Below, piece by piece: positions 46,661 to 55,486 of a stretch of 57,413 nt of DNA. The stretch covers positions 1 to 57,413 of the forward strand of contig JASHSJ010000013.1 in NCBI GenBank assembly GCA_030040895.1, written 5' to 3'. Every line of letters starts with the position of its first letter. The stretch's first letter is position 1. The stretch comes from Microcaldota archaeon. Lineage in GTDB: Archaea > Micrarchaeota > Micrarchaeia > Micrarchaeales > Micrarchaeaceae. Made by a program: the position numbers and the translations under genes. Below the pieces are notes generated by a model. The model saw only the letters and a list, made by a program, of their open reading frames with translations. It had not been told where the DNA came from and did not search any database.

Positions 46661-49600
46661 CTATGGCATCGTGTAGTTGTTCTGGATCCACGAAGGCTTT
46701 TGGGGCACTCCCGGCAGCGTTCCAGTGAAGTTGTTGAGCGCGTATATCCTTATCGGATATGTTCCATTGACAAAATTTACGCCGGTGCCATTGTCTGGAT
46801 ATACCTGCGTGAATCCGGGAAGGTTGCCAAGTATGAATCCTTTGTAGTAATTCGATACGTAGAACTTGGTTGGGGCATCGGTGATCGTGTCATTCGGGCC
46901 GTTCGGCACGTAGATCATCATGTACTCTACGAACTGGACCCCTTGTACGTTTACGACTCCGATGTACTGGCTGGATTGTATATATGCGTTCATTTTGACT
47001 CCGTTCGACGAATATACGTTAAGGACTCCGTTGTTGTTTGGAATCACATCGACGCAAACGCTCTGGTTGGCGGCCGAGCTGCCCACGACTAGCAGGGTGC
47101 TGACCAGCAACGTTGTGCTGTTCGAATTGGCGCAATAGTAGTTTATATTCTGGGAGAGGCTGCTCTGGTTCTGAACAAGAGCTGGCAACGGTATGAGTGC
47201 AAACTGCGGGTCGTAGGTTATTTCGCACTGCGAAGTGCCAAGGAGATACGGCTCTGGCGGGTTTTGCGCCTGCCCCTGCGCTATAGCATATGTTTTTGAT
47301 GTTGCATTGACATTTACGCATGCCAGGAAGTCAAGCGCCTGCCACTTTGATATGAGGTCTTCGTCCATAAGCACATATTTCGACTGGTTGTTGTTCATGA
47401 AGTTTGCAAGAGACTGCGGGCTCACCCCGTAGTTCTGGTCCAGCACGTACTGTGCTGCTACCGCGTAGTCCTCAAGCGCATTGGCATTATCTCCCCTGAT
47501 GAAGGCATTGCTGTTGCCAAACCAGTTTATCCAGTCGCCGTAGTCCCACCAAGACAGCACTCTTGGTCCGCTAGGCCCAACATTCGCTTTTATCCATGCC
47601 ATGGCATTGAGCCAGTATCCCTGTATGACGTTGCAATAGAGCGTGTATCCGAGACTGTTGTTCTGGTCTGACAGTGTGTTGCACAGCTGCGTAGAGTTCG
47701 CGGCTGTTGCGGATTGTATCGCCGCGCCGAACGATTGGATGAACGATGAGCTCTCTCCGAACAATAGCGATTGGGTTCCATAGAACGAAAGCCCGATAAG
47801 TACCGCATATCCTACAGCTACGGCCCACAGCGCAGTGTTGTGTTCTTTGTACTTGCCATGTATTGCAAGGTATCCAAGCAGCAGTATTGCAAATATTCCA
47901 GCAAAGAAGAAAACGCCAAGCGACAGTATCAACGCTATTGCATATGCATTCTGTCCATACTGTTTTTCTTGGGGCGGTATGAGCTCTCCCGTACTTTCCT
48001 TCTGCTGGTCCTTCCTGCTAAAGCGGAATATATCGAAATTGTTCTCCGCATAGTAGCAAAGTTCGCCGAGCATAATGCAGAACAGTATGATGAGCGCAAC
48101 ACCGAAGTGTGGAAGATACTTGACTTCTGAAAAACCAGCGAAAGCCAGCGGAGCGGCTATCGCAAGATAGAGTATGCCGGTCCTACTGTTCCTGTATAGT
48201 ATGCTAAGTATAACTACAGCGAACCCTGCTGCACATATTAGCCATACAAGGACTGGCAGGGCTACTGTTCCGGAGCTTGTGCTCAAGTATATAGAAGCCC
48301 CTATTGGCCCGAAGCCCTGGGACCCGAAGTCAAAGAAAAATCCTGTTGGAATGTATTCCTCGACCGTCATGAAAAGCGGGATTGAAGGCGTTGTGAACTT
48401 TGCGCTCAGGTTAACATATTGCAGGACTGGCGCACCGAGGGGCGTCAATACAACAACAAGCACTCCGGCTACTGCAATTAGGGCTATCCATGAATATAGC
48501 ATCATGTCATTTATCGGCTCCTTGAATACTATGTTCCTCTTTGCGAGCAGCTTAGGGACATAATCCATGAAGGCTACAAGCAATATGGCTATTATCGGGC
48601 CTGCCAGGATTATGGGAACCCCGAGCACCGAAGGTATTCTGTTCTCAAGCGTAGAACCGTATGCGTTGAACAGGATGTAGAATATGGCTATTACGAGTAT
48701 CACAATTCCGTTCATTTTGTAGAAATCGGTGTTTGATGTCCTCTTTATTATGTCGATCAGGCCCTGAAGCATTATATAAACCACGAAAACCCCGACAGTT
48801 ACTGTATAGTAGTGGGCTCCGAGGAAGTTTGATGCGAACGCTATTCCCGCGAGTATGGCAAGCCTGGTGTTCTTCGGATTCTTGACAGCAAGCATGTATG
48901 TAGCAAGGAAGAAGAAAAGCGCAAATATGCCCCACGGCTCCAGAAGCTGCTCTCCGGCTATGAAGGTCGTGAATATGACAGGCATTGCTGCGGCTATGCC
49001 AGCCCCTATGATTCCGATGTATTCATTATATTCTTTGTACAAGAGCAGGAAAACTGTGAAAACAAGAAGCGCGGCGGTTATCGGAGGATATACGCTGCCT
49101 ATATAGCTCATCAGGGTTGTGTTGAAAGATGATGTGCCATAACCTCCTACGGTAGTTGCCATGTCATACCAGAATGCCTCAAGATATGGTATGATGGGCT
49201 CTACCCTGTGATCGCTGCCGCCCACGATAGCTGGCCATGCGGCTGGGTCTTGCAGCAGTTCCTGGCCGTACGTTACGATGTACTGGGTATCAACCATTGT
49301 GAAGTAAGGATCAAATTCGAAGAATGTGGGCGCTATTCCTATGCTGAGCATTCTGGTTACGAAGGTGAGCAGCATCAAGACAAGAAGCGCAATCCACATC
49401 GGGTTCTTGAATACCGGCATTGTTGAAAGGAACTCGCTCTTGAAATCCTTGAAAGCTCCTTCCCAGAAGCAGATAACTATCCCAATAACGGTAAGCAGCA
49501 GGCAGTTGGCCAAAAACAATCCAAGCGAGAATGAGAATGCATGTATGTAGTTGATAAGATATGCTTCAAGCCATGTTAGCGTAGCTGGGGCTATCATGCC

Positions 49601-49732
49601 AAAGATCACTGACATGACCAGCAATTCTATCATGTTCATGCCGGTTTTCTTAAGAAGCGCAAGTGAAAGGAAGAACCCGGGTATGATTATTGCTATGAAC
49701 CCTAAGATCAGTGCTAGAATCAATCCAAGCAT
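46661..49732 (-). CDS. aglB: Oligosaccharyltransferase AglB (STT3 family)
   Basis: Transfers a lipid-linked glycan to Asn in N-X-S/T outside the membrane. 1023 aa with about 13 transmembrane helices in the first 690 residues. The first-loop DxD-type motif is EFDPY at 139-143, and WWDYG at 728-732 is the sequon-recognition motif. The C-terminal extracellular domain (about 700-1023) is beta-rich with its own sequons. It starts five bases after the rps3 stop, so it is translated from the ribosomal-protein transcript. GT2, flippase-like and UppP genes at 22-25 kb may serve the same pathway. Confidence 0.95.
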   Translation of the reverse strand: MLGLILALILGFIAIIIPGFFLSLALLKKTGMNMIELLVMSVIFGMIAPATLTWLEAYLINYIHAFSFSLGLFLANCLLLTVIGIVICFWEGAFKDFKSEFLSTMPVFKNPMWIALLVLMLLTFVTRMLSIGIAPTFFEFDPYFTMVDTQYIVTYGQELLQDPAAWPAIVGGSDHRVEPIIPYLEAFWYDMATTVGGYGTSSFNTTLMSYIGSVYPPITAALLVFTVFLLLYKEYNEYIGIIGAGIAAAMPVIFTTFIAGEQLLEPWGIFALFFFLATYMLAVKNPKNTRLAILAGIAFASNFLGAHYYTVTVGVFVVYIMLQGLIDIIKRTSNTDFYKMNGIVILVIAIFYILFNAYGSTLENRIPSVLGVPIILAGPIIAILLVAFMDYVPKLLAKRNIVFKEPINDMMLYSWIALIAVAGVLVVVLTPLGAPVLQYVNLSAKFTTPSIPLFMTVEEYIPTGFFFDFGSQGFGPIGASIYLSTSSGTVALPVLVWLICAAGFAVVILSILYRNSRTGILYLAIAAPLAFAGFSEVKYLPHFGVALIILFCIMLGELCYYAENNFDIFRFSRKDQQKESTGELIPPQEKQYGQNAYAIALILSLGVFFFAGIFAILLLGYLAIHGKYKEHNTALWAVAVGYAVLIGLSFYGTQSLLFGESSSFIQSFGAAIQSATAANSTQLCNTLSDQNNSLGYTLYCNVIQGYWLNAMAWIKANVGPSGPRVLSWWDYGDWINWFGNSNAFIRGDNANALEDYAVAAQYVLDQNYGVSPQSLANFMNNNQSKYVLMDEDLISKWQALDFLACVNVNATSKTYAIAQGQAQNPPEPYLLGTSQCEITYDPQFALIPLPALVQNQSSLSQNINYYCANSNSTTLLVSTLLVVGSSAANQSVCVDVIPNNNGVLNVYSSNGVKMNAYIQSSQYIGVVNVQGVQFVEYMMIYVPNGPNDTITDAPTKFYVSNYYKGFILGNLPGFTQVYPDNGTGVNFVNGTYPIRIYALNNFTGTLPGVPQKPSWIQNNYTMP

Positions 49733-49737
49733 TTATA

Positions 49738-50361
49738 TCATGCGTTTAGAATGGACTTTGGAACTTCTATTGGCTTTATTTCTCTGTCTGGAAACACCGT
49801 TCCCGGAGGAACTATCCTGACCTTTACCCCTATGTTGCCGTATCTCGTATTTGCCACGGCCTCGGCCTCCCTCACCAGCTCAGTCACGTTTCCCGCCTTT
49901 GGTATATAACCTATGCTCTTTCTTATAGACTTTGCCCTGGCTCCCTTTGCAGCCAGCTTTCCCCCGGCTATTATCTCAGCACCCAGGGCGCCGTTCTCGA
50001 TTATTATTCTTAGGGCTGTCTGTATGACCTTTCTTGCATTTATTCCCCTTTCAAACTTCTCTGCTATGTCCCTAGCGACGAGCATAGGCTCAAGCATCTT
50101 GTTTTCTACCTCCATGACGTTGATCTGTGGATTCTCTACATTAAATCTCTTCTTTATTTCTTCGGTAAGGGTATCTATCGTGTGCCCCCCTCTTCCTATG
50201 ACTCTTCCGGGTTTGAGCACGAATACCGTTATTCTTGTGAGCACAGGCGTCTTTTGTATCTCAACTCTTGAGAATCCGGCTTTGACAAGCTCGTTCTGCA
50301 GGTATCTTGATACCTTGAGCTTTACCTCCGCGTTCTCTATGAACTTTCTCTCGATCGTCAT
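49738..50361 (-). CDS. rps3: 30S ribosomal protein S3 (uS3)
   Basis: Small-subunit head protein at the mRNA entry channel. The KH domain with GRVIGRGGHTID lies at about 52-63, and the C-terminal domain IAGGKLAAKGARAKSIRKS is typical. 207 aa is normal for archaea. It overlaps the L22 stop by four bases. In most archaea L29 follows S3; here aglB does. Confidence 0.96.
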   Translation of the reverse strand: MTIERKFIENAEVKLKVSRYLQNELVKAGFSRVEIQKTPVLTRITVFVLKPGRVIGRGGHTIDTLTEEIKKRFNVENPQINVMEVENKMLEPMLVARDIAEKFERGINARKVIQTALRIIIENGALGAEIIAGGKLAAKGARAKSIRKSIGYIPKAGNVTELVREAEAVANTRYGNIGVKVRIVPPGTVFPDREIKPIEVPKSILNA

Positions 50362-51056
50362 TGATTCACTGCTGGTGTTTTATCTGTCTGCTGTTGCTTC
50401 GCTGGTTCCTGCTGCTTCTGTTCCTTTGGCTTTTCCTTTTGTTGTTCTTGCGTAGTCTTCGTTATTATGGATTTCTTCGGTGGTTTTGGCTTTTCTTCTG
50501 CTTTCTTGGCTGGCTTTTTCTTCTCTTCCTTTGCAAGTTGCTTGATCCTGGATACTATGTTCTTGCTGAGCTTCTTTTCATCTAGCATTGAAAGCCCGAG
50601 CTCTACTCTTGCGAACTCAAGATCGCTTCTCCTTGATGACATGTATCCGGATGGCCCTCCAGATATCAGAAGGGCTCCCTTTGACGGCCTTCTCATCGCG
50701 ATAATTGTCTTGTTTGCTGAAGCATGGACAACGTAAAGCGCTTCCGGGTCTAATCCTTTTTGCTCTGCGTTGGCAGAAGCATTCACGAGAACCTTCTTTA
50801 CTAGCATGGCGCACTTTTTCGGTGTTCTTCCCTTCTTGCCTCCAAGCTCGTGCCTTGACCCCATGCTCGCATTGTGCTTCCTGTAAGGTATGGGGGTTGT
50901 TCCAGTAGATACCGCATCAAGCAGATCCATAGCGGCGCCAAGGCTCCTGTATCTTATCGAATCGCATACGGCGCCTAGATCCTTGAAGCTGGCGTTGATG
51001 TCTTTCATGTTGGCGAAGACGACGCCCTGCCTGTCCTGATTGTATGAGTATTTCAT
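50358..51056 (-). CDS. rpl22: 50S ribosomal protein L22 (uL22) with long tail
   Basis: Lines the peptide exit tunnel. Residues 1-165 carry the L22 fold: KDLGAVCDSIRYRSLGAAMD, PYRKHNASMGSRHELGGKKG and LYVVHASANKTIIAMRRPSKG. The last 65 residues are a Lys/Gln/Pro/Glu-rich extension that ordinary archaeal L22 (about 150-160 aa) lacks; it is probably disordered and on the ribosome surface. It overlaps S19 by one base and S3 by four. Confidence 0.93.
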   Translation of the reverse strand: MKYSYNQDRQGVVFANMKDINASFKDLGAVCDSIRYRSLGAAMDLLDAVSTGTTPIPYRKHNASMGSRHELGGKKGRTPKKCAMLVKKVLVNASANAEQKGLDPEALYVVHASANKTIIAMRRPSKGALLISGGPSGYMSSRRSDLEFARVELGLSMLDEKKLSKNIVSRIKQLAKEEKKKPAKKAEEKPKPPKKSIITKTTQEQQKEKPKEQKQQEPAKQQQTDKTPAVNQ

Positions 51057-51448
51057 TACTTCACCGCCAAGAACTTGCTGCCCTTCGTTGCCCTTATTCC
51101 GGGAGCTGAATGGAGAACTCTTTTCGTAGTGTAAGCGTATTCGCCAAGCCTATGACCAAGCATCATTGCGCTTATCTCGATTTCCTGGAACTCCTTTCCG
51201 TTGTGGACTTGGAACTTCATTCCTATCCATGAAGGAAGGATTACTGCTTCCCTTATGTGGGTCTTGATCGGCTTTGTTATGTTCTTCTTCTTGTGAGCGT
51301 CTACTTTCTCCATGAGCTTCCTGTAGCCAAGTCCTGCCCTCTTTATGCTCCTTCTCTGCCTCGACTTGACAAGCTTGGTGTAATCGCTATCGCTGAGCTT
51401 CAGGAGCTCCGTTGGCGTCATTCCTCTATAAGCTATTCTTTCTGCCAT
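51056..51448 (-). CDS. rps19: 30S ribosomal protein S19 (uS19)
   Basis: Small-subunit head protein near the decoding site and A-site t[35 protein letters not shown] and [22 protein letters not shown] (split across about 62-118) are the conserved archaeal/eukaryotic S15-type core, and [10 protein letters not shown] ends the protein. It begins seven bases after L2 stops and overlaps L22 by one base. Confidence 0.95.
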   Translation of the reverse strand: MAERIAYRGMTPTELLKLSDSDYTKLVKSRQRRSIKRAGLGYRKLMEKVDAHKKKNITKPIKTHIREAVILPSWIGMKFQVHNGKEFQEIEISAMMLGHRLGEYAYTTKRVLHSAPGIRATKGSKFLAVK

Positions 51449-51454
51449 GAATTA

Positions 51455-52168
51455 TCATCTCTTCCTTCTTCCGACTCTTCTTGCTGCTATGTGTCCTACC
51501 TTTCTCCCTGGAGGCGCATTCCTTGCCGTCATGCTGCTCTTGCCCTTGTGGTGTTGCTTTCCTCCGAACGGATGATCAACTGGATTGAGCTTGACTCCAC
51601 GATATGTAGGCCACATCTTGTTTATTGCGTGCATTATGTAATGATTTTTCCCTGCCTTTACTAGTGGCTGCTCGCTCATACCGCCACCCGCTATCATGCC
51701 TAACTGTGCTCTACATTCATCATCAAGCGTTATGCTTGACTTTGAAGGAAGCGCTATTGTTGTAGTGCCACCTATGTGCGATGATATGTAAGCGGCACTG
51801 CCAGCCGCCCTGACGAGCTTGCCGCCGTCTCCAGGCATAGTCTCTATGTTATAGATTGGAATTCCTTCTGGAATGCTTCCTATCTTCATCACGCTTCCGA
51901 TTGTGAAATGCGCACTTGGACCTATGCTTATCCTATCTCCAACTCTTATTCCCTCCGGAGCAACAAGATATGAAATATGCATGTCCTCATAAAGTATCTT
52001 CATGAGTGGGGCCGTATGACCAGTATGGTTTATGAAGTCCACGACTTCTCCGACCAGCCCTGCCTTCCTGTCAGTAGTATACTTTGCGCTTATGTCAAAG
52101 GTTCCGGGTGCCTTCCTGTAGGCCACCGTTCCCTTGCCCCTTCTTTGCTGCTTCAATCTTTTTCCCAT
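51455..52168 (-). CDS. rpl2: 50S ribosomal protein L2 (uL2)
   Basis: Core large-subunit protein near the peptidyl-transferase centre. The OB and SH3 domains are complete, and the C-terminal NPVDHPFGGKQHHKGKSS segment with the conserved His region and the basic tail VGHIAARRVGRRKR are present. 237 aa is the usual archaeal length. It follows L23 after eight bases. Confidence 0.96.
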   Translation of the reverse strand: MGKRLKQQRRGKGTVAYRKAPGTFDISAKYTTDRKAGLVGEVVDFINHTGHTAPLMKILYEDMHISYLVAPEGIRVGDRISIGPSAHFTIGSVMKIGSIPEGIPIYNIETMPGDGGKLVRAAGSAAYISSHIGGTTTIALPSKSSITLDDECRAQLGMIAGGGMSEQPLVKAGKNHYIMHAINKMWPTYRGVKLNPVDHPFGGKQHHKGKSSMTARNAPPGRKVGHIAARRVGRRKR

Positions 52169-52176
52169 GTTGATAC

Positions 52177-52428
52177 CTATACTAGCTTCAGCTTGGCCGC
52201 GACGTCAGATGCCTTGTATCCCTTTCCTACCTTTATGAAGGCCTTCTTCTGGTTTGACATGGTGTTTGCGGTCCTTACTGCAACAACTTTAACCTTGAAC
52301 GTGTTCTCGAATTCCTTCTTTATGTCAGATTTCGATGCCCTGAAATCGACGACATAGACTACGACGTTGCTCTTGTCTATGAGTGATATTGCCCTTTCTG
52401 TTGATATTGGATATCTTAGAACTGTCAT
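52177..52428 (-). CDS. rpl23: 50S ribosomal protein L23 (uL23)
   Basis: 83-aa protein at the tunnel exit, where SRP and chaperones dock. RYPISTERAISLIDKSNVVVY (about 5-25) and the VKVVAVRTANTMSNQKKAFIK segment are typical of archaeal L23. Its start overlaps the L4 stop by four bases (ATGA), indicating coupling. Confidence 0.95.
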   Translation of the reverse strand: MTVLRYPISTERAISLIDKSNVVVYVVDFRASKSDIKKEFENTFKVKVVAVRTANTMSNQKKAFIKVGKGYKASDVAAKLKLV

Positions 52429-53225
52429 CTAACCATCAATTTTGTTATTTCACTCTGAACATTTGATATTGCATCGTGACTCCAGATCGTTATTCTGCCG
52501 GGAACTCCGCCAGGAGCCAGCAGTGTTGCACTTATGTCCTTGAGCGTGCATGCATCTACTCCAGGTATGTTTCTTGCTGCCTTTACCAGTCCTTTATCAT
52601 TATTAACCACGATCAAGACTGATTTCCTGTACTTTCTTTGTGTCGATGATCTGCGCTGACCCTTGCTTATCCTTGGTTTATCACTTCTTTCAAGATCCTC
52701 GTCGAGCTTGAGGAGATTAATAAGCTTGATAACATCTTTTGTTTTCTTCAGTGATTCGATGTCGTTTGATACAACAATAGGAAGCTTTCCTGAGAACGAG
52801 TGCTTTGCCGTTACAACGGAGGCATTTGCGGTCGCAGCTATTGAGCTTGCCACTGCCTTCCGGTACTCCTTTGTGTTTATGTTCTCGATTAGCGTCTTTT
52901 CTATCATGTGGGGGTGGGCTCTTTTTCCCTTTACGGATGATGGAATCCTTCTCACTTGCCCCTGGTGGCCTTCTGCCAGCTTCTGCCTTGGCCTTATTGC
53001 TATTCCCATGTGCCTTCCTGATCTGTATGAGTTCATTGCTCCGTAGTATCTCGCTGTTGTGTTCATTCCAGCAAGTGGAGAATGGCCTTTTGGCTGCAGT
53101 CTCCTGGTTGATTCTGCAATTACTGCCCTCCTTATGAGGTCTTCACGCACTTCTGTTGAGAAGACAGGAGGAAGTTCTACGCCACCTTTGTCTGCTCCGT
53201 TTACATCAAGCACGCTTGCGTTCAT
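52425..53225 (-). CDS. rpl4: 50S ribosomal protein L4 (uL4)
   Basis: Large-subunit assembly protein with a long internal loop toward the exit tunnel. LPPVFSTEVREDLIRRAV (about 18-35), GRHMGIAIRPRQKLAEGHQG and RRIPSSVKGKRAHPH are archaeal L4 hallmarks. The C-terminal part contains VLIVVNNDKGLVKAARNIPG. 266 aa is normal. It starts five bases after L3. Confidence 0.96.
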   Translation of the reverse strand: MNASVLDVNGADKGGVELPPVFSTEVREDLIRRAVIAESTRRLQPKGHSPLAGMNTTARYYGAMNSYRSGRHMGIAIRPRQKLAEGHQGQVRRIPSSVKGKRAHPHMIEKTLIENINTKEYRKAVASSIAATANASVVTAKHSFSGKLPIVVSNDIESLKKTKDVIKLINLLKLDEDLERSDKPRISKGQRRSSTQRKYRKSVLIVVNNDKGLVKAARNIPGVDACTLKDISATLLAPGGVPGRITIWSHDAISNVQSEITKLMVR

Positions 53226-53229
53226 AATA

Positions 53230-54192
53230 TCATCGTGATATGTAGGTGACCTTTGGCTCCTTGATTCCCGCCGAGTTCCTATCTCTGATGGACTTTCTTA
53301 TCCTGACCAGCCTCTTTGCAGTTCCTGGTATCGAACCATCGACAACTAGGTAATCGTTTGAAACAAGCCCGTAGTTCTTGAAGCCCGCCTTTGGATTGAC
53401 TTGCTGCGCATCGGCAGACGTTCCTATCTTGAGGATCTTCTTGTTGTGTTCAGTTCTGTAGTTGAATCCCATCTGTCCTGATCTTGGTATTGTATAGTAG
53501 ACCTTTCCTGGACTGAAAGCTCCAAGTGGGCCCCCGTGCCTTATTTTGTTTGTTGACTTGTGGAAGTTTCTCTTTACTCCGAATCTTTTGATCGGTCCTT
53601 GCCATCCTTTGCCCTTTGAAATAGAAATAAGGTCAATGTATTCTCCAGGCTTGAAGACTTCTGCCACTTTTATTTCCTTTCCTAGCTTGCCTGTTATGAA
53701 ATCAAACTTTTCTTCGATGCTCTTTCCCCCTACTCTGACTTCAAACCTCATCGGATGACTTTGTCCTGTTGCAGTCCCATCCGGATATGCAACGACTAGT
53801 GCGCTTACATCAGAGAATTCTGTTAGTTTTTGCTTTGTTGTGGGAACGCTTGTTTCATCATTCTTTGTCTTCTTTATTCCGGCCTTCTGTGCTGCTGCCT
53901 TGCTGTAAATTTCATGCTTTGATTCCTTGTACTTTGTGCTCTGATGAAGTTTGTAAAGCCTCATTCCATAGCATTCCATCTTTGGGAGCTCAAGAACCGT
54001 GCATGCCCTTGCCATTTCTATGTTCTTTGTGGCTCCTTCATTATCTCCTATTACTCCAATGTGTGTCATTCCCGCCTTGTATGCTACTAGGCTTCCCAAT
54101 GACAGATCCTTTATTTGTGGTCCGCTCCTCATTCTGGGCATGCGCTTCTGTGCGCGTTTGTGCGGCCAATATTGCAATGATCCATGAGCCAT
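53230..54192 (-). CDS. rpl3: 50S ribosomal protein L3 (uL3), first gene of the operon
   Basis: Binds near the peptidyl-transferase centre and starts 50S assembly. The N-terminal GSLQYWPHKRAQKRMPRMRS, the central SKGKGWQGPIKRFGVKRNFHK with the conserved W finger, and the HGGPLGAFSPGKVYYTIPRSGQMG segment identify archaeal L3. 320 aa is normal. It follows a structured leader of about 100 bases, so it is the first gene of L3-L4-L23-L2-S19-L22-S3-aglB. Confidence 0.96.
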   Translation of the reverse strand: MAHGSLQYWPHKRAQKRMPRMRSGPQIKDLSLGSLVAYKAGMTHIGVIGDNEGATKNIEMARACTVLELPKMECYGMRLYKLHQSTKYKESKHEIYSKAAAQKAGIKKTKNDETSVPTTKQKLTEFSDVSALVVAYPDGTATGQSHPMRFEVRVGGKSIEEKFDFITGKLGKEIKVAEVFKPGEYIDLISISKGKGWQGPIKRFGVKRNFHKSTNKIRHGGPLGAFSPGKVYYTIPRSGQMGFNYRTEHNKKILKIGTSADAQQVNPKAGFKNYGLVSNDYLVVDGSIPGTAKRLVRIRKSIRDRNSAGIKEPKVTYISR

Positions 54193-54293
54193 TTATGACA
54201 CTGTTGTTGGTTTCTGCTTAGCGCAGCTAATGTTTGGCAGTCTGAAAAAATTAGCAGAGAGAAAGCTCTGCGCTGCCTGTCGGGAACAGGTAG
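54193..54293 (-). promoter_or_regulatory. Structured 5' leader of the rpl3 operon with alternative hairpins
   Basis: CCTATAAAAA (54314-54322 read on the minus strand) predicts transcription start near 54293, leaving about 100 nt before the rpl3 ATG. In RNA order: hairpin A CCTGT/ACAGG (54276-54290), hairpin B GCAGAG/CTCTGC (54254-54271) and hairpin D CTGC/GCAG (54214-54226). A longer pairing, AGCGCAG/CTGCGCT (54268-54274 with 54220-54226), uses the same bases as B and D, so it excludes both. This suggests a switchable leader, such as autoregulation by a ribosomal protein. Confidence 0.4.
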
Positions 54294-54323
54294 AAGTATA
54301 TTGTGCGAGGGGGTTTTTATAGG

Positions 54324-54587
54324 TTATCTTGGTGGTTGTTTTGTGGAACTTTTACTGCCTATGCCATTTACTGCTTCGATTACCTGAATGTCGCGCGTTA
54401 CCGAGTTAAGGGTCGATCGTAGCGCAGTTATGTCGTCAGCCTCGGCGATTATTGTAACGCTGCTTTCTGTCTCCTTTATGCTTATTGTGCTTCGTTTGTG
54501 TTCTTTCTGGACTTTAAGAAGCATCTTATAGCTGGTCCTTGCTATCCTTGGTATGGTGAAAACTGCTTTGTAGCGTTTATTTGCCAC
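54324..54587 (-). CDS. pcc1: KEOPS subunit Pcc1
   Basis: Small dimerisation subunit of the KEOPS complex that makes t6A37 on ANN-decoding tRNAs. 87 aa with the CTAG/Pcc1 pattern: STISIKETESSVTIIAEADD, then ITALRSTLNSVTRDIQVIEAV. The last 15 residues are polar. Overlaps the Brix-like gene by 11 bases. Kae1, Bud32 and Cgi121 are not in the window. Confidence 0.82.
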   Translation of the reverse strand: MANKRYKAVFTIPRIARTSYKMLLKVQKEHKRSTISIKETESSVTIIAEADDITALRSTLNSVTRDIQVIEAVNGIGSKSSTKQPPR

Positions 54588-54864
54588 TTAGATCGACCGT
54601 TCTTGGTTTTTCTCCGTATTTCCAGCGCATCTCATCCTTGCTGCCAGACATCTTTAGCTCTCTGCACTTTAATGTCCTTCCCTTCATCTGCATGGCGAGC
54701 AATGCGCTCTTGAAACCTTGTTTTGATGCCCTATTTGCTATGTCCTTTATCGTCTTTGTGCCTCTTCTTTCCACCACTACATCATCAATGCCAGAAAGCA
54801 TCCTGTACGCCTTTGCCTCGTTTGCAAAGTTTCTAGAAAAAGTTATGTATGGCATCGCCATCAT
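54577..54864 (-). CDS. Short Brix-domain-like protein (Imp4 family)
   Basis: Brix proteins bind rRNA during ribosome assembly. YITFSRNFANEAKAYRML (about 6-23), VVERRGTKTIKDIANRASKQGFKSALL (29-55) and KGRTLKCRELK follow the pattern of the archaeal Brix N-half (ITTSR, RG.KS..DL, LI). With 95 aa it is clearly shorter than the usual 150-170. Position between L15e and Pcc1 agrees with a known archaeal neighbourhood (L37ae/Brix/Pcc1). Its ATG overlaps the L15e stop by four bases. Confidence 0.55.
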   Translation of the reverse strand: MMAMPYITFSRNFANEAKAYRMLSGIDDVVVERRGTKTIKDIANRASKQGFKSALLAMQMKGRTLKCRELKMSGSKDEMRWKYGEKPRTVDLSGK

Positions 54865-55430
54865 TGCTGGCGTATGTTGCTCCTGACGCTTGGCCTGCTA
54901 TCCAATGTTCCGAAGCCCTTCCTTGAAAGTCCTCTGTGCTTCCTTCCTGAGCTTGTAAGACCTCTGAAAGCCCTGTTCCTTTGTGACAATATCATCTTGT
55001 ACTGATTGTCTTTTGCTATTGATGGCCTTGATCTGTCGACCATTATTACTTCGAAGAACTTGTCTGTTCCGGACGAGCCTGCGAAATATGAACTGATTAC
55101 TTCGCAATTTGAGAACTTCCTAGCTGCCCTGTCTTCAGCTATTGATTGGAGCGACTTTCCTCTTGTAAAGAATCTTCCGCTCTTTGATGGCTTCCTTCCT
55201 CCTGCATTCTGTTCTCTCTTGCTTGAACCCCTCTTTACTCTTACTCTTGCTACAATGACACCTTCCTTCGCCTTGTATCCGAGTTCTCTTGCCCTTGCTA
55301 TGTTTATTGGCTTCTCTACTCTAACTATTGGGCCCTCTGAATTCCATTTTATTATTCGTTCCTTGTAGAGAGGAGCTCTCTCGCTCATCTCGGAGCGTAC
55401 CGTCTCTTTCATGTGTTGATAAAGACCCAT
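54861..55430 (-). CDS. rpl15e: 50S ribosomal protein L15e (eL15)
   Basis: Large-subunit protein without a bacterial equivalent. GLYQHMKETVRSEM at the start, the archaeal/eukaryotic core PINIARARELGYKAKEGVI, VRRG-like VRVKRGSSKREQNAGGRKPSKSG and ARKFSNCEVISSYFAG confirm it. The tail SGRKHRGLSRKGFG is basic and typical. 189 aa is normal. First gene of L15e-Brix-Pcc1. Confidence 0.94.
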   Translation of the reverse strand: MGLYQHMKETVRSEMSERAPLYKERIIKWNSEGPIVRVEKPINIARARELGYKAKEGVIVARVRVKRGSSKREQNAGGRKPSKSGRFFTRGKSLQSIAEDRAARKFSNCEVISSYFAGSSGTDKFFEVIMVDRSRPSIAKDNQYKMILSQRNRAFRGLTSSGRKHRGLSRKGFGTLDSRPSVRSNIRQQ

Positions 55431-55486
55431 AAACAGACCTTATAATCAGCAGAGAATATCTGTTCGTAAAGATATATTAAGGTTGG

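Noticed and set aside
46625-47092. Plus-strand ORF opposite the end of aglB
   Set aside because: It runs antisense to the conserved C-terminal domain of AglB and over its stop; composition is not protein-like.
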